Shown: positions 37,252 through 45,761, counted from the stretch's first letter. The stretch is DNA of 64,000 bases from Tritonibacter scottomollicae (GCF_003003215.1 NZ_PVUF01000001.1:62001-126000), one strand, 5' to 3'. The notes: generated by a model from the letters alone, not told the origin. Numbers and translations are program-made.

Positions 37252-39030
37252 TCAGGCGCCTTCCTGCGGGCGCATGTCATCGGCGGAAATGCCCGCGACC
37301 TCAACCGGGTTCTTCATCGCATCGCGACGGAACGGCTCGCCCAGCTCCTGATTGATCAGCGCCTCGATCAGGGTGGTGATGCCGTTCTTCTGGTCCTCGA
37401 TGGCCTGATGCAGGGCGGAGGTCAGCTCGTCCATGCTGCGGGCGACAACGCCCTTGAGGCCGCAGGCATTGGCGATCCCGGCGTAGGTGACCTTGGTGTC
37501 CAGCTCGGTGCCGACAAAGTTGTCGTCGAACCACAGGGTGGAGTTTCGTTTCTCCGCGCCCCATTGGTAGTTGCGGAACACCACCTGGGTGATCGCGGGC
37601 CATTCCTCGCGACCGATCGCCGTCAGTTCGTTGACCGCGATGCCGAATGCACCGTCACCGGCAAAGCCCACCACCGGCGTGTCCGGGCAGCCGATCTTGG
37701 CCCCCATGATGGCGGGCAGGCCGTAGCCGCAGGGGCCAAAAAGACCCGGTGCGAGGTATTTGCGCCCTGCCTCAAACGACGGGTAGGCGTTGCCGATAGC
37801 GCAGTTGTTGCCGATGTCGGACGAGATGATCGCCTCTTTCGGCAGGGCGGACTGGATCGCGCGCCAGGCCATGCGCGGGCTCATCCAGTCGGGCTTGTCG
37901 GCGCGGGCGCGCTGGTTCCAGCTGGTGCCGGGATCGTCGTCCTCGTGATCCATCGAGGCCAGCTGCTGTGCCCAGCGGGATTTGGTCTCGGCGATCTTGG
38001 CCTTGCGGGCGTCGCGACCGGCGTCGCCCGCAGTCTCGGACAATTGGCCCAGGATGCCGGTGGCCACCTTGGCTGCATCGCCGATGATGCCGACCGAGAC
38101 GGTCTTGGTCAGGCCGATACGGTCCGGGTTGATGTCGACCTGGATGATCTTGGCCTCCGCGGGCCAATAGTCCATGCCATAGCCCGGAAGGGTGGAGAAC
38201 GGGTTGAGCCGGGTGCCGAGGCAGAGCACCACATCGGCCTCCTTGATGAGGTCCATGCCCGCCTTGGAGCCGTTATAGCCCAGAGGACCGGCAAACAGCG
38301 GGTGCGAGCCGGGGAAGGCGTCGTTGTGCTGGTAGCCGACGCAGACCGGCGCATCGAGCCGTTCCGCCAGCGCCATGGAGGCGTCGATGCCGCCCTTGGA
38401 CAGCACCACACCGGCGCCGTTCAGGATCACCGGGTTATTGGCGTTCGACAGCAGCTCGGCGGCTTGCGCAAGAGCGCCTTCGCCGCCGGAGGGGCGTTCA
38501 AATTCGACGATGGCGGGCATCACCACGTCGATCACCTGGGTCCACATATCGCGTGGGATGTTCAGCTGTGCCGGGGCGGAGGCGCGCTTGGCCTGCATAA
38601 TGACGCGGTTCAGAACTTCGCACACGCGGGACGGGTCGCGAACCTCTTCCTGATAGGCCACCATGTCCTCGAACAGTTTCATCTGCTCGACCTCCTGGAA
38701 CCCACCCTGACCGATGGTCTTGTTGGCGGCCTGCGGGGTGACCAGCAAGAGCGGCGTGTGGTTCCAATAGGCGGTTTTGACGGCGGTGACGAAATTGGTG
38801 ATGCCGGGGCCGTTCTGGGCGATCATCATCGACATCTTGCCCGTCGCCCGCGTGTAGCCATCCGCCATCATGCCGGCGCTGCCTTCATGGGCGCAGTCCC
38901 AGAAGGTTATCCCGGCCTTGGGGAAGAGGTCGGAGATCGGCATCATGGCAGAGCCGATGATGCCAAAGGCGTGTTCGATGCCATGCATCTGCAGAGTTTT
39001 GACAAAGGCTTCTTCGGTGGTCATGCGCAT
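37252..39030 (-). CDS. xsc: Sulfoacetaldehyde acetyltransferase
   Basis: A 592-residue thiamine-diphosphate enzyme of the acetolactate-synthase superfamily. The N-terminus MRMTTEEAFVKTLQMHGIEH and FGIIGSAMMPISDLFP are typical of Xsc and differ from IlvB. The ThDP-binding segment is GFAGDGAFGIAVNELTAIGR followed by FRNYQWGAEKRN. It cleaves sulfoacetaldehyde with phosphate to acetyl phosphate and sulfite. The start at 39030 has GGGAG upstream; an ATG two codons in is possible. It heads the xsc-tauE-ackA operon. TauR is encoded 312 bases upstream on the same strand. Confidence 0.94.
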   Translation of the reverse strand: MRMTTEEAFVKTLQMHGIEHAFGIIGSAMMPISDLFPKAGITFWDCAHEGSAGMMADGYTRATGKMSMMIAQNGPGITNFVTAVKTAYWNHTPLLLVTPQAANKTIGQGGFQEVEQMKLFEDMVAYQEEVRDPSRVCEVLNRVIMQAKRASAPAQLNIPRDMWTQVIDVVMPAIVEFERPSGGEGALAQAAELLSNANNPVILNGAGVVLSKGGIDASMALAERLDAPVCVGYQHNDAFPGSHPLFAGPLGYNGSKAGMDLIKEADVVLCLGTRLNPFSTLPGYGMDYWPAEAKIIQVDINPDRIGLTKTVSVGIIGDAAKVATGILGQLSETAGDAGRDARKAKIAETKSRWAQQLASMDHEDDDPGTSWNQRARADKPDWMSPRMAWRAIQSALPKEAIISSDIGNNCAIGNAYPSFEAGRKYLAPGLFGPCGYGLPAIMGAKIGCPDTPVVGFAGDGAFGIAVNELTAIGREEWPAITQVVFRNYQWGAEKRNSTLWFDDNFVGTELDTKVTYAGIANACGLKGVVARSMDELTSALHQAIEDQKNGITTLIEALINQELGEPFRRDAMKNPVEVAGISADDMRPQEGA

Positions 39031-39239
39031 GATGCGGTCTCCCGTTTGCCCGGCGGTCCGATGCGGCCGGCGCTGATCGTCTTTATTCCGGTTTAGGCGG
39101 CGCTTGAGGGTGACGTTAGGGCCAGTTCTCCGGTGCCGTAGCTCCAGCGGCTGGTCTGCCCGGGATCGGGGCTGAGCAAAGGCGTGATCGCGGGGGGCTC
39201 CCGCCCGTCCTCCATGGTCCTGGCGGACCATATCGTCCC

Positions 39240-39280
39240 GTTGGGCCCGGCGCCGCGCTTTGCGCGGCGCCGGGCCCAAC
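39240..39280. repeat. 19-bp perfect palindromic hairpin (GTTGGGCCCGGC type) in the tauR-xsc gap
   Basis: Arms at 39240-39258 and 39262-39280 pair perfectly over 19 bases with a TTT loop; both ends carry GTTGGGCC/GGCCCAAC. GGGGCGGGAGCGCCCCCC follows at about 39314. The gap 39031-39342 contains no gene; the hairpin could attenuate read-through from tauR into xsc. Confidence 0.8.
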
Positions 39281-39342
39281 CCTGAGCGGTGCATCTGTGA
39301 TGCGCCTTCGAAGGGGCGGGAGCGCCCCCCTTGCCCGGGTAC

Positions 39343-40809
39343 TCACGGGCGGGCGTTGCGGATTGCCTCTGCCACATGGGCCACCCCTTGCGGGATGCGC
39401 TCGCTGGCGATGGAGGAATAGCCGAGCCGGTAGAAATTATGTCGCCGGGTCTCGGTAGAGAAGAAGGGCGCGCCGGGTTCGATGATCACGCTGTTGGCGC
39501 GCAGGTCTTCGGCGGCGCGGCCCATGTCGACATGCGCTGGCGCCTGCATCCACAGCGACGAGCCACCGTAGAGGCTGCGGTTTGCAGGGATTAAGCCGTG
39601 GCTGGAGATCGCCTCCTCCAGCACCGCGCGCCGTTCCTGCAGCACCCGCGCCATGCGGCGGATCTGCGCGTCGTAGTGACCCAGTGATAGGAAATAGGCC
39701 ACCGTGCGCTGGATATGACCGGGCGGGTGGCGCAGCACATTGGCTCGCAGCGCGCGGGCCTGACGGATGAAGGGCTCCGACCCCACGAGATAGCCCAGCC
39801 GCAGCCCCGGAAACAGCGATTTCGAGAAGCTGCCGAGGTAGATCACCCGCCCGTCGCTGTCGATCGACTTGAGCGCGGGCGAGGGCGGCGCGCGAAAGGA
39901 CATCTCGAACTCGTAGTCATCCTCGACCACGATGGCGTCGATCTCCTTGGCGCGGCTCAGCAGCGCCTTGCGTCGCGCCATCGGCATGGTGGCCGTGGTC
40001 GGGCTCTGATGGCTGGGAGTGGTGAAGACCACATCCGTGTCCGCCGCGATCTGTTCCGGCGGCAGGCCGTCGCTGTCCACCCCAATCACATCCAGCGCGC
40101 AGCCGGTGTGGCCCAGCTGGTCGCGCAGGGTGTAGTAGCTGGGATCCTCGATCGCCGCCTTTCGCCCCTGCTGCAATAGCAACTGGACCACGATCCAGAG
40201 CGCGTTTTGCGCCCCCAGCGTGATCAGGATTTCCTCCGGGCGGGCGATGATGCCGCGGCGCGGCAGGGTGTGGCGGGCGATATATTCGATCAGCAGCGGG
40301 TCGTCCTGATCGAAGTAGTCGCCGGTCATGGCGGCAAAATCCTTTTGCCCCAGTGCCCGCAGCGCACAAAGCCGCCAGTTGGCATGGTCGAACAGCGTGG
40401 CATCCGCCTGCCCGTAGATGAACGGATAGCGGTAGCTGCGCCAATCCTTGGGCTTGCGCGGGGTGTCGCCACCGGTGAACTGGCGGGTGATGGTGCCGGC
40501 CCAATCGACCGTTTCCTGCCCCTTTTCGGTCGGCGAAAAGGAGGGCGGCACCGGAGCGGTTCCGGAGACAAAAAAGCCCGACCGTCCCCGCGCGGTCAGG
40601 TAGTCATTGGCCACAAGTTCCGTGTAGGCCAGCGTCACGGTGATGCGGCTGACCCCGAGATGGGCGGCCAGCTTGCGCGAGGAGGGCAGCTTTTCTTCGG
40701 CGCGGAACCGACCCGAGAGGATGCCGGCGGCGATCATCTCCTGGATCTGCGCCTGCAGCGTGCCCTGTGCGTCCGGGTTGAGGAAAAAGGTTTCGACGGA
40801 AATAGCCAT
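39343..40809 (-). CDS. tauR: TauR, MocR/GntR-type regulator of taurine genes
   Basis: A 488-residue MocR-family protein. Residues about 12-80 form a GntR winged helix (EKLPSSRKLAAHLGVSRITV); residues about 115-485 form an aminotransferase-like effector domain with the PLP-lysine context LGSFSKSLFPGLRLGYLVG. TauR of Rhodobacter capsulatus activates taurine-utilisation genes. The gene lies between xsc and tpa. CTGGAC-type direct repeats lie 15-44 bases upstream of its start, and a similar pair lies upstream of tpa, consistent with autoregulation and tpa activation. Confidence 0.92.
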   Translation of the reverse strand: MAISVETFFLNPDAQGTLQAQIQEMIAAGILSGRFRAEEKLPSSRKLAAHLGVSRITVTLAYTELVANDYLTARGRSGFFVSGTAPVPPSFSPTEKGQETVDWAGTITRQFTGGDTPRKPKDWRSYRYPFIYGQADATLFDHANWRLCALRALGQKDFAAMTGDYFDQDDPLLIEYIARHTLPRRGIIARPEEILITLGAQNALWIVVQLLLQQGRKAAIEDPSYYTLRDQLGHTGCALDVIGVDSDGLPPEQIAADTDVVFTTPSHQSPTTATMPMARRKALLSRAKEIDAIVVEDDYEFEMSFRAPPSPALKSIDSDGRVIYLGSFSKSLFPGLRLGYLVGSEPFIRQARALRANVLRHPPGHIQRTVAYFLSLGHYDAQIRRMARVLQERRAVLEEAISSHGLIPANRSLYGGSSLWMQAPAHVDMGRAAEDLRANSVIIEPGAPFFSTETRRHNFYRLGYSSIASERIPQGVAHVAEAIRNARP

Positions 40810-40823
40810 CGCCAGAGCCTATT

Positions 40824-40853
40824 CTGGACTTATGTGCAAAGCAATCTGGACCG
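40824..40853. promoter_or_regulatory. Putative TauR binding direct repeats upstream of tauR
   Basis: On the plus strand CTGGACTTA (40824-40832) and CTGGACCGT (40846-40854) are spaced 22 bases start to start, two helical turns. They resemble the CTGGACYTAA direct repeats reported for R. capsulatus TauR (from memory). Confidence 0.65.
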
Positions 40854-40966
40854 TGCGGATGCGGGCAGGTTTTTGCGTCGGCGCCAATTCCTGCCGCAAA
40901 GACAGCGGGGTAGGCGGGCAGACCTGCGCGGTATGGATTGCCGCTTGCGACACGCTTCATAAAACC

Positions 40967-40982
40967 ATAAAACTAGTTTTAT
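40967..40982. promoter_or_regulatory. ArsR operator: perfect 16-bp palindrome
   Basis: ATAAAACTAGTTTTAT is a perfect palindrome 23 bases upstream of the arsR-like start, an AT-rich island in GC-rich DNA, as expected for an ArsR-family site overlapping the promoter. Confidence 0.78.
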
Positions 40983-41005
40983 CGAATCGAATGGGGAGAT
41001 CCGAC

Positions 41006-41329
41006 ATGGATCCATCACTTGCCGCGCAGGGATTTTCTGCGATGGGGTCCGAGGCCCGCCTGGAGGTGCTGCGTGTCCTGGTGCGCGCCGGGGAAGCCGG
41101 GTTGACGGTCGGAGAGATCCGCGACCGCACGGGCATCGCCGCCTCGACATTGGCGCATCACCTGAAATTCCTCGCCGCCGCCGATGTGGTGGCGCAGGAA
41201 AAAGCCGGGCGCAGCACTATTTGCCGCGCCAATTTCACACATCTCGAACGCCTTGCGGGCTTCATCCTCAGCGAATGCTGTCAGGATGCGGATGCAGGGG
41301 TTGCCGGAAAGGTTGCCAACGATGGCTGA
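41006..41329 (+). CDS. ArsR/SmtB family transcriptional regulator
   Basis: A 107-residue winged-helix repressor. The recognition region is GIAASTLAHHLKFLAAADVV and the wing QEKAGRSTICRAN. The classic C-x-C metal site of the recognition helix is missing; instead Cys73 and the pair Cys91-Cys92 near the C-terminus could form a thiolate site, as in the A. ferrooxidans ArsR type. GGGGAG precedes the ATG at 41006. It overlaps the permease gene by eight bases. The ligand (arsenical, other metal or reactive sulfur) is not settled by sequence. Confidence 0.88.
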   Translation: MDPSLAAQGFSAMGSEARLEVLRVLVRAGEAGLTVGEIRDRTGIAASTLAHHLKFLAAADVVAQEKAGRSTICRANFTHLERLAGFILSECCQDADAGVAGKVANDG

Positions 41330-42353
41330 TACATCTGTTTCACAACGTCCGGCACGCATCGCCTGGAGCTGGCTGCAAAGCCCCTGGACCATCGGCGCGC
41401 TGATCCTGCTGGCGGTGGCGGTGCTGGACATGGCGAATTTCGTCCCCGTGCTGAGCTTTGCCGCCGCTGCACTGCTGTCGACCTCGAAGTACATTCTCTT
41501 TGCGGTGACACTGCTGGCCTATCTCAAGGCCACCGGGGCCGAGGCGCTGGTGGCGCGGGCCTTTGTCGGGCGCGAAACACGGATGATCTTCTTTGCCGCG
41601 CTCCTGGGCGGGCTGGCGCCGTTCTGTTCCTGCGAGGTCATCCCCTTCATCGCCGGGCTTCTGGCGCTGGGCGCACCGCTGGCGGCGGTGATGGCATTTT
41701 GGCTGTCCTCGCCCCTGATCGACCCGCCGACGCTGCTGATTACCGCTGCGGCGCTGGGCTGGCCCTTTGCGATCGCCAAGGCAGTGAGCGCGGTGGCGCT
41801 GGGCCTGTTTGGCGGCTTCATCATAAAGGCGCTGCGCAGTGGTGGGCTGTTTGCCCAGCCGTTGAAAAAAGCGCCGGTCAAAAGCTGCTGCGGCAGTGGC
41901 ACGCCCAAGATTGAGCAGCAGCCCAACTGGAGGTTCTGGCAGGAAGAGGATCGCCGTGCGACCTTCCGCAAGGAGTTCATTGAGAACGGGCTGTTCCTGC
42001 TGAAATGGTTGGCCTTTGCCTATGTGCTCGAGGCGCTGCTGGTGACTTACGTGCGCCCCGAGTGGATTGCTTCGCTGGTGGGGGGCGAGGGCATCGTGCC
42101 GATCGCCACGGCCGCGTTGGTGGGCATGCCGGCCTATCTGAACTCCTATGTCGCGCCGCCGCTGCTGGCGGGGCTGATGACCCAAGGCATGAGTGCTGGC
42201 GCGGCGCTGGCCTTCATGGTGGCGGGCGCGGTCAGCTCGATCCCGGCGATGGCGGCGGTTTGGTCACTGGTGAAACCGCGGGTGTTTGCGATGTATCTGG
42301 GGCTTGGGGTCTCCGGCGCGATCCTGTCGGGCGTGGTGTTCCAGATGATCTGA
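41322..42353 (+). CDS. Permease of the UPF0718/ArsP (DUF318) family
   Basis: A 343-residue membrane protein with about eight helices. The first repeat contains PFCSCEVIPFIAGLLALGAP and the second VGMPAYLNSYVAPPLLAGLM; the cytoplasmic loop between them has KSCCGSG. Family members include ArsP, an exporter of trivalent organoarsenicals; others are uncharacterised. It is translationally coupled to the ArsR-like gene, so it is the regulated effector. Its location between tauR and tpa may be coincidental. It is followed by a hairpin with TTTT at 42454-42490. Confidence 0.83.
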   Translation: MADTSVSQRPARIAWSWLQSPWTIGALILLAVAVLDMANFVPVLSFAAAALLSTSKYILFAVTLLAYLKATGAEALVARAFVGRETRMIFFAALLGGLAPFCSCEVIPFIAGLLALGAPLAAVMAFWLSSPLIDPPTLLITAAALGWPFAIAKAVSAVALGLFGGFIIKALRSGGLFAQPLKKAPVKSCCGSGTPKIEQQPNWRFWQEEDRRATFRKEFIENGLFLLKWLAFAYVLEALLVTYVRPEWIASLVGGEGIVPIATAALVGMPAYLNSYVAPPLLAGLMTQGMSAGAALAFMVAGAVSSIPAMAAVWSLVKPRVFAMYLGLGVSGAILSGVVFQMI

Positions 42354-42417
42354 CGGGACGGCTCGGCGGAATACTCCCGCCGACTCACGATGCACGCGTG
42401 CGTGCAGCATGAGTCGT

Positions 42418-42490
42418 TGGGCCGCGCGCCTTCGGCGCAGGAGCTGCTGAGATGGCTCTGAGGGGCAGGTCTGCCCATCAGAGCCGTTTT
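42418..42490 (+). repeat. CGTTGGGCC repeat plus hairpin/terminator after the permease gene
   Basis: CGTTGGGCC near 42417 is followed by GCGCGCCTTCGGCGC and the hairpin GGCTCTGA (42454-42461) / TCAGAGCC (42478-42485) with GGGCAGGTCTGCCC in the loop and GTTTT after it. It probably terminates the permease transcript. The gap 42354-42572 has no gene. Confidence 0.7.
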
Positions 42491-42572
42491 CCATTTTGGG
42501 AGGGGAAAGCGCGTCAAGGACAAGCCGCCCGAACGGGCGGGGCTTGTCGGCCTCCCTGACCCGCATGTGCTG

Positions 42573-43154
42573 TTAGCGGGCTGCCATATGGGCAAGGTTG
42601 GCGCGCACCATGGGCCATTCGGCGGCGGTGATCGAATAGACGGCGGTGTCGCGGAGGGTGCCATTGGGCAGGATGCTATGCGCCCGCAGAATGCCGTCGA
42701 GCTTTGCGCCAAGGCGTTCGATGGCGGCGCGGCTCTGGCGGTTCAGCACATGGGTGCGAAACTCCACCGCGATGGCGTCCTTTGTGTCAAACGCATGGGA
42801 AAGCATCAGCTGTTTGATCGCGGTGTTGAGGCCGGTGCGCTGCACTGATTTTCGATACCAGGTGGAGCCGATCTCTGCCCGGTGATTGGCCTGGTCGATG
42901 TTCATGAAGGTGGTCATGCCCACCGCGCGGTTTGATGCGTCGAGGATGGCGAAGGGGACCATGCTGCCCGCCTGCTGCAAGGCCAGACGGCGGCGGATTT
43001 CGGCCGCGACCCCGTCGGGCGCGGGTACGGCGGTGTACCAGAGGCGATGAAGCTCGCCATCGGCTGCGGCCTCGGCCAGATCCGGCGCATGATCGTGGGA
43101 CAGGGGGACGAGGCTTGCGATCTCGCTCTGCAATTCGGTCGGGGTCATCCACAT
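42573..43154 (-). CDS. GNAT family N-acetyltransferase (RimJ/RimL-like)
   Basis: A 193-residue GNAT protein. IGSTWYRKSVQRTGLNTAIK contains the Q/R-x-x-G-x-N variant of the acetyl-CoA loop seen in RimL-type proteins, and RTHVLNRQSRAAIERLGAKL and DGILRAHSILPNGTLRDTAVYS complete the fold. The close family members acetylate N-termini or small molecules; the target is unknown. ATGs at 43154 and 43148 are both possible. It lies between the arsR-permease pair (convergent) and tpa, with a tpa terminator just upstream. Confidence 0.85.
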   Translation of the reverse strand: MWMTPTELQSEIASLVPLSHDHAPDLAEAAADGELHRLWYTAVPAPDGVAAEIRRRLALQQAGSMVPFAILDASNRAVGMTTFMNIDQANHRAEIGSTWYRKSVQRTGLNTAIKQLMLSHAFDTKDAIAVEFRTHVLNRQSRAAIERLGAKLDGILRAHSILPNGTLRDTAVYSITAAEWPMVRANLAHMAAR

Positions 43155-43197
43155 GGGCCTGGCCTTTCGGAAAATTGTCTCTCCCGTCCAGATGCAG

Positions 43198-43229
43198 AAA
43201 AGGTGGCCCCGTCTAAAGGGCCACCTTTT
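43198..43229 (-). terminator. Terminator of tpa
   Basis: AAAAGGTGGCCC (43198-43209) and GGGCCACCTTTT (43218-43229) pair perfectly over 12 bases. On the minus strand the stem ends in CCTTTT, 29 bases past the tpa stop. The symmetric A/T ends would allow it to work in both directions. Confidence 0.85.
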
Positions 43230-43257
43230 GCAATTCTTGCTGGACCAATTGGGGTGG

Positions 43258-44658
43258 TCAGCCAAAAACAGTCGTCAGCGCCTTGTCCACAGCATCGGTG
43301 ATCTGGTCGATGTCGTCGGCGGTGGCGATCAGCGCGGGGGAGAAACACAGCGTGTTGTTGCGCCCCGGCACCGAGCGGTTGGTGACGCCGATGATCACCC
43401 CGTGGTTGCCGCATTCGGCCACCACTTTTTGGGCCAGCGTCTCGTCCACCGGCTCCTTGCTGTCGCGATCCGAGACCAGCTCGACGCCGAGGAACAGCCC
43501 CTTGCCGCGGACATCGCCGATAACCGCGTGTTTTTCCTGCAAGGCCTGCAGGTTGGACATCATGCGCGCGCCCATGGCGGTGCAGTTTTCCAGCAGGTTC
43601 TCGTCCTCGATGATGCGCATGTTCTCCAGCGCCGCCGCCGGGCCTGCGGTGCAGCCGCCAAAGGTGGAGATGTCGCGGAAATAGTTCATCTTGTCCGACG
43701 GGTCGTCCTTGAACAGGTCAAAGACCTCCTCGGTGGCGACCATGCAGGCGATGGCCGCGTAGCCGGAGGCGACGCCCTTGGCCATGGTCACGAAGTCGGG
43801 CTTGATGCCGTAATGCTGGTAGCCGAACCAATGGGTGCCGGTGCGACCGATGCCGCAGACCACTTCGTCGATGTGCAGCAGCACGTCATATTGCTTGCAG
43901 ATCTCCTGCACACGCGGCCAATAGCCCTCGGGCGCCTCGATTACGCCACCGCCTGCGGTGACCGGCTCCAGGCAGAGCGCACCGACCGTGTCCGGGCCTT
44001 CACGCAGGATGACCTCCTCGATCAGGTTGGCGGCGGCGATGCCGAACGCCTCACCGGACAGATGTTCCAGCCCCAGCTCGTGCTTGCGGTATTCCATGCA
44101 ATGCGGCACGCGCACAAAGTCCGGCGCGAAGGGGCCGTATTGCGCGTTGCGCTCGTCCTGACCGCCCGCGGACATCGCCGCCAGAGTGGAGCCGTGGTAA
44201 TCACGGTCGCGGTAGAGGATCTTGGTTTTCTTGCCACCATACTTCTTGTGCGCGATCTGGCGCACCATCTTGAAGGCTTTCTCGTTCGCTTCCGAGCCGG
44301 AGTTGCAATAATAGACCCGCGACATGCCGGGCATCTTTTCGATCAGCTTCTCAGCATAGAGCGCGCCGGGGACCGACCCCGCTGCTTGTGCGAAATAGCA
44401 CATCTTCATCATCTGATCGTAGACCGCCTTGCAGATGCTTTCGCGGCCATAGCCCACGTTGACGGTCCAGACCGCGCCGGACACCGCATCGAGCCATTCC
44501 TTGCCGTTCTGATCCCAGACGCGCATGCCCTTGCCCTCGACAATGATGCGCGGATCGGAGGATTCAAACGGCTTGTGCTGTACCAGATGGTGCCAGACAT
44601 GCGCCTTGTCGGCGTCGATCACATGGCTGAGGTCGTTATCGGTGAACGTGCCGTGCAT
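43258..44658 (-). CDS. tpa: Taurine-pyruvate aminotransferase
   Basis: A 466-residue class III aminotransferase. The N-terminus VWHHLVQHKPFESSDPRIIV, the segment YYCNSGSEANEKAFKM, the Asp motif LLHIDEVVCGIGRTGTHWFG and the PLP lysine in FVTMAKGVASGYAAI match Tpa closely in length and motifs. It transfers the taurine amino group to pyruvate, yielding sulfoacetaldehyde and alanine, the substrate for Xsc. The start at 44658 has AAGGA nine bases upstream. Candidate TauR repeats lie about 100 bases upstream. Other omega-amino-acid aminotransferases are the alternative, but context favours Tpa. Confidence 0.93.
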   Translation of the reverse strand: MHGTFTDNDLSHVIDADKAHVWHHLVQHKPFESSDPRIIVEGKGMRVWDQNGKEWLDAVSGAVWTVNVGYGRESICKAVYDQMMKMCYFAQAAGSVPGALYAEKLIEKMPGMSRVYYCNSGSEANEKAFKMVRQIAHKKYGGKKTKILYRDRDYHGSTLAAMSAGGQDERNAQYGPFAPDFVRVPHCMEYRKHELGLEHLSGEAFGIAAANLIEEVILREGPDTVGALCLEPVTAGGGVIEAPEGYWPRVQEICKQYDVLLHIDEVVCGIGRTGTHWFGYQHYGIKPDFVTMAKGVASGYAAIACMVATEEVFDLFKDDPSDKMNYFRDISTFGGCTAGPAAALENMRIIEDENLLENCTAMGARMMSNLQALQEKHAVIGDVRGKGLFLGVELVSDRDSKEPVDETLAQKVVAECGNHGVIIGVTNRSVPGRNNTLCFSPALIATADDIDQITDAVDKALTTVFG

Positions 44659-44754
44659 GACATGTTCCTTTCATTCTGGAAAAGCGGTGAGAATCGTCCG
44701 GCTGGCGGACACACTCTGTCCTTGAACAGCAAAGGACAATTCCGCCATTTGGAA

Positions 44755-44794
44755 TAGGTCCAGTTGACCCTGAGGTTTGAGGCCACAGGTCCGG
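44755..44794 (-). promoter_or_regulatory. Putative TauR binding direct repeats upstream of tpa
   Basis: On the minus strand CCGGACCT (44787-44794) and CTGGACCTA (44755-44763) are spaced 31 bases start to start, about three helical turns, oriented toward tpa. Confidence 0.62.
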
Positions 44795-44844
44795 GCTGCA
44801 ATTGTGATAGGGATGATGAGTGGGAAAGAACGTTTGTGCTGCGC

Positions 44845-44861
44845 TGTGCTGCTTGAGCACA
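44845..44861. promoter_or_regulatory. Inverted repeat upstream of the BKACE operon
   Basis: TGTGCT (44845-44850) and AGCACA (44856-44861) flank GCTTG; a third TGTGCT lies at 44835-44840. A candidate operator for an unknown regulator. Confidence 0.35.
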
Positions 44862-44948
44862 TACGTGCGAAGGGTCACAGTCGGTGTGACACACAGGGGC
44901 TCTGGCGATGATGACCGGCTGGGGCAGATCGGTAAGAGGGCCGGAACG

Positions 44949-45761
44949 ATGGTGGAATTCACGATGATGGTCGCCCCGAACGGGGCGCGAAGGGGCAAGG
45001 GGGATCATCCCGCGCTGCCGGTGACAACGGCTGAGATCGCCGAGACCGCGCGGGCCTGCCATGTGCTTGGCGCGCAGGCTCTACACCTGCATGTGCGGGA
45101 CGGTGAGGGCGTGCATTCGCTGGATGCCGGGCGCTACCGCGCGGCCATCACGGCTGTAGCGGAGACCGCGCCCACCATGGGCGTGCAGATCACCACCGAA
45201 AGCGCTGGTCTTTTTGACGTGCCCGCACAACTGGCCTGCCTCGAGACGCTGCGCCCGGCGGCGGCGTCTGTATCGGTGCGCGAGATGGCACGCGATGCCG
45301 GACTGGCGGCGCGGGTCTATGCGCTTTGTGCCGAGGCGGGCACTGAGGTGCAGCACATCCTCTATTCACCCGCCTGCGTGGCGCAGCTCAAGGCATGGTA
45401 TAAGGACGGAACTGTGCCGCTGCAGATGCGTGACGCGATCTTGGTGCTTGGCCAATATGCCACCGGCCAGCCCGCACGCCCCGCGATGCTGCCTGCGTTT
45501 CTGAAGGAGATCGCGCCGTTACAGCTGAGGTGGACCCTCTGTGCCTTTGGCCCCGAGGAACATGCCTGCCTGCTGGCCGCCATCACGGCGGGAGGACAGG
45601 TCAGGATCGGCTTTGAAAACAGCCTTGGCGCACAGGATTCCGCGCCATGGGCGGACAATGCCGCCTCGGTCGCGGTTTTCCTCAACCTGGCAGAGGCGCA
45701 GGGTCATCGCCTTGTTCCACTGGCCGCTACCCCGGACACAACCCTGCGAGATTTCTCATGA
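44949..45761 (+). CDS. BKACE family beta-keto acid cleavage enzyme (DUF849)
   Basis: A 270-residue TIM-barrel protein. VLGAQALHLHVRDGEGVHSL carries the H-x-H-x-R-D metal site of BKACE proteins (Kce family), and VRIGFENSLGAQDSAPWADN matches the conserved C-terminal loop. BKACE enzymes condense a beta-keto acid with acetyl-CoA to give acetoacetate and a new CoA thioester. The substrate varies by genomic context. The ATG at 44949 is chosen by similarity; ATG 44964 is possible. The stop overlaps the aminotransferase start (ATGA). It is divergent from tpa. Confidence 0.85.
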   Translation: MVEFTMMVAPNGARRGKGDHPALPVTTAEIAETARACHVLGAQALHLHVRDGEGVHSLDAGRYRAAITAVAETAPTMGVQITTESAGLFDVPAQLACLETLRPAAASVSVREMARDAGLAARVYALCAEAGTEVQHILYSPACVAQLKAWYKDGTVPLQMRDAILVLGQYATGQPARPAMLPAFLKEIAPLQLRWTLCAFGPEEHACLLAAITAGGQVRIGFENSLGAQDSAPWADNAASVAVFLNLAEAQGHRLVPLAATPDTTLRDFS

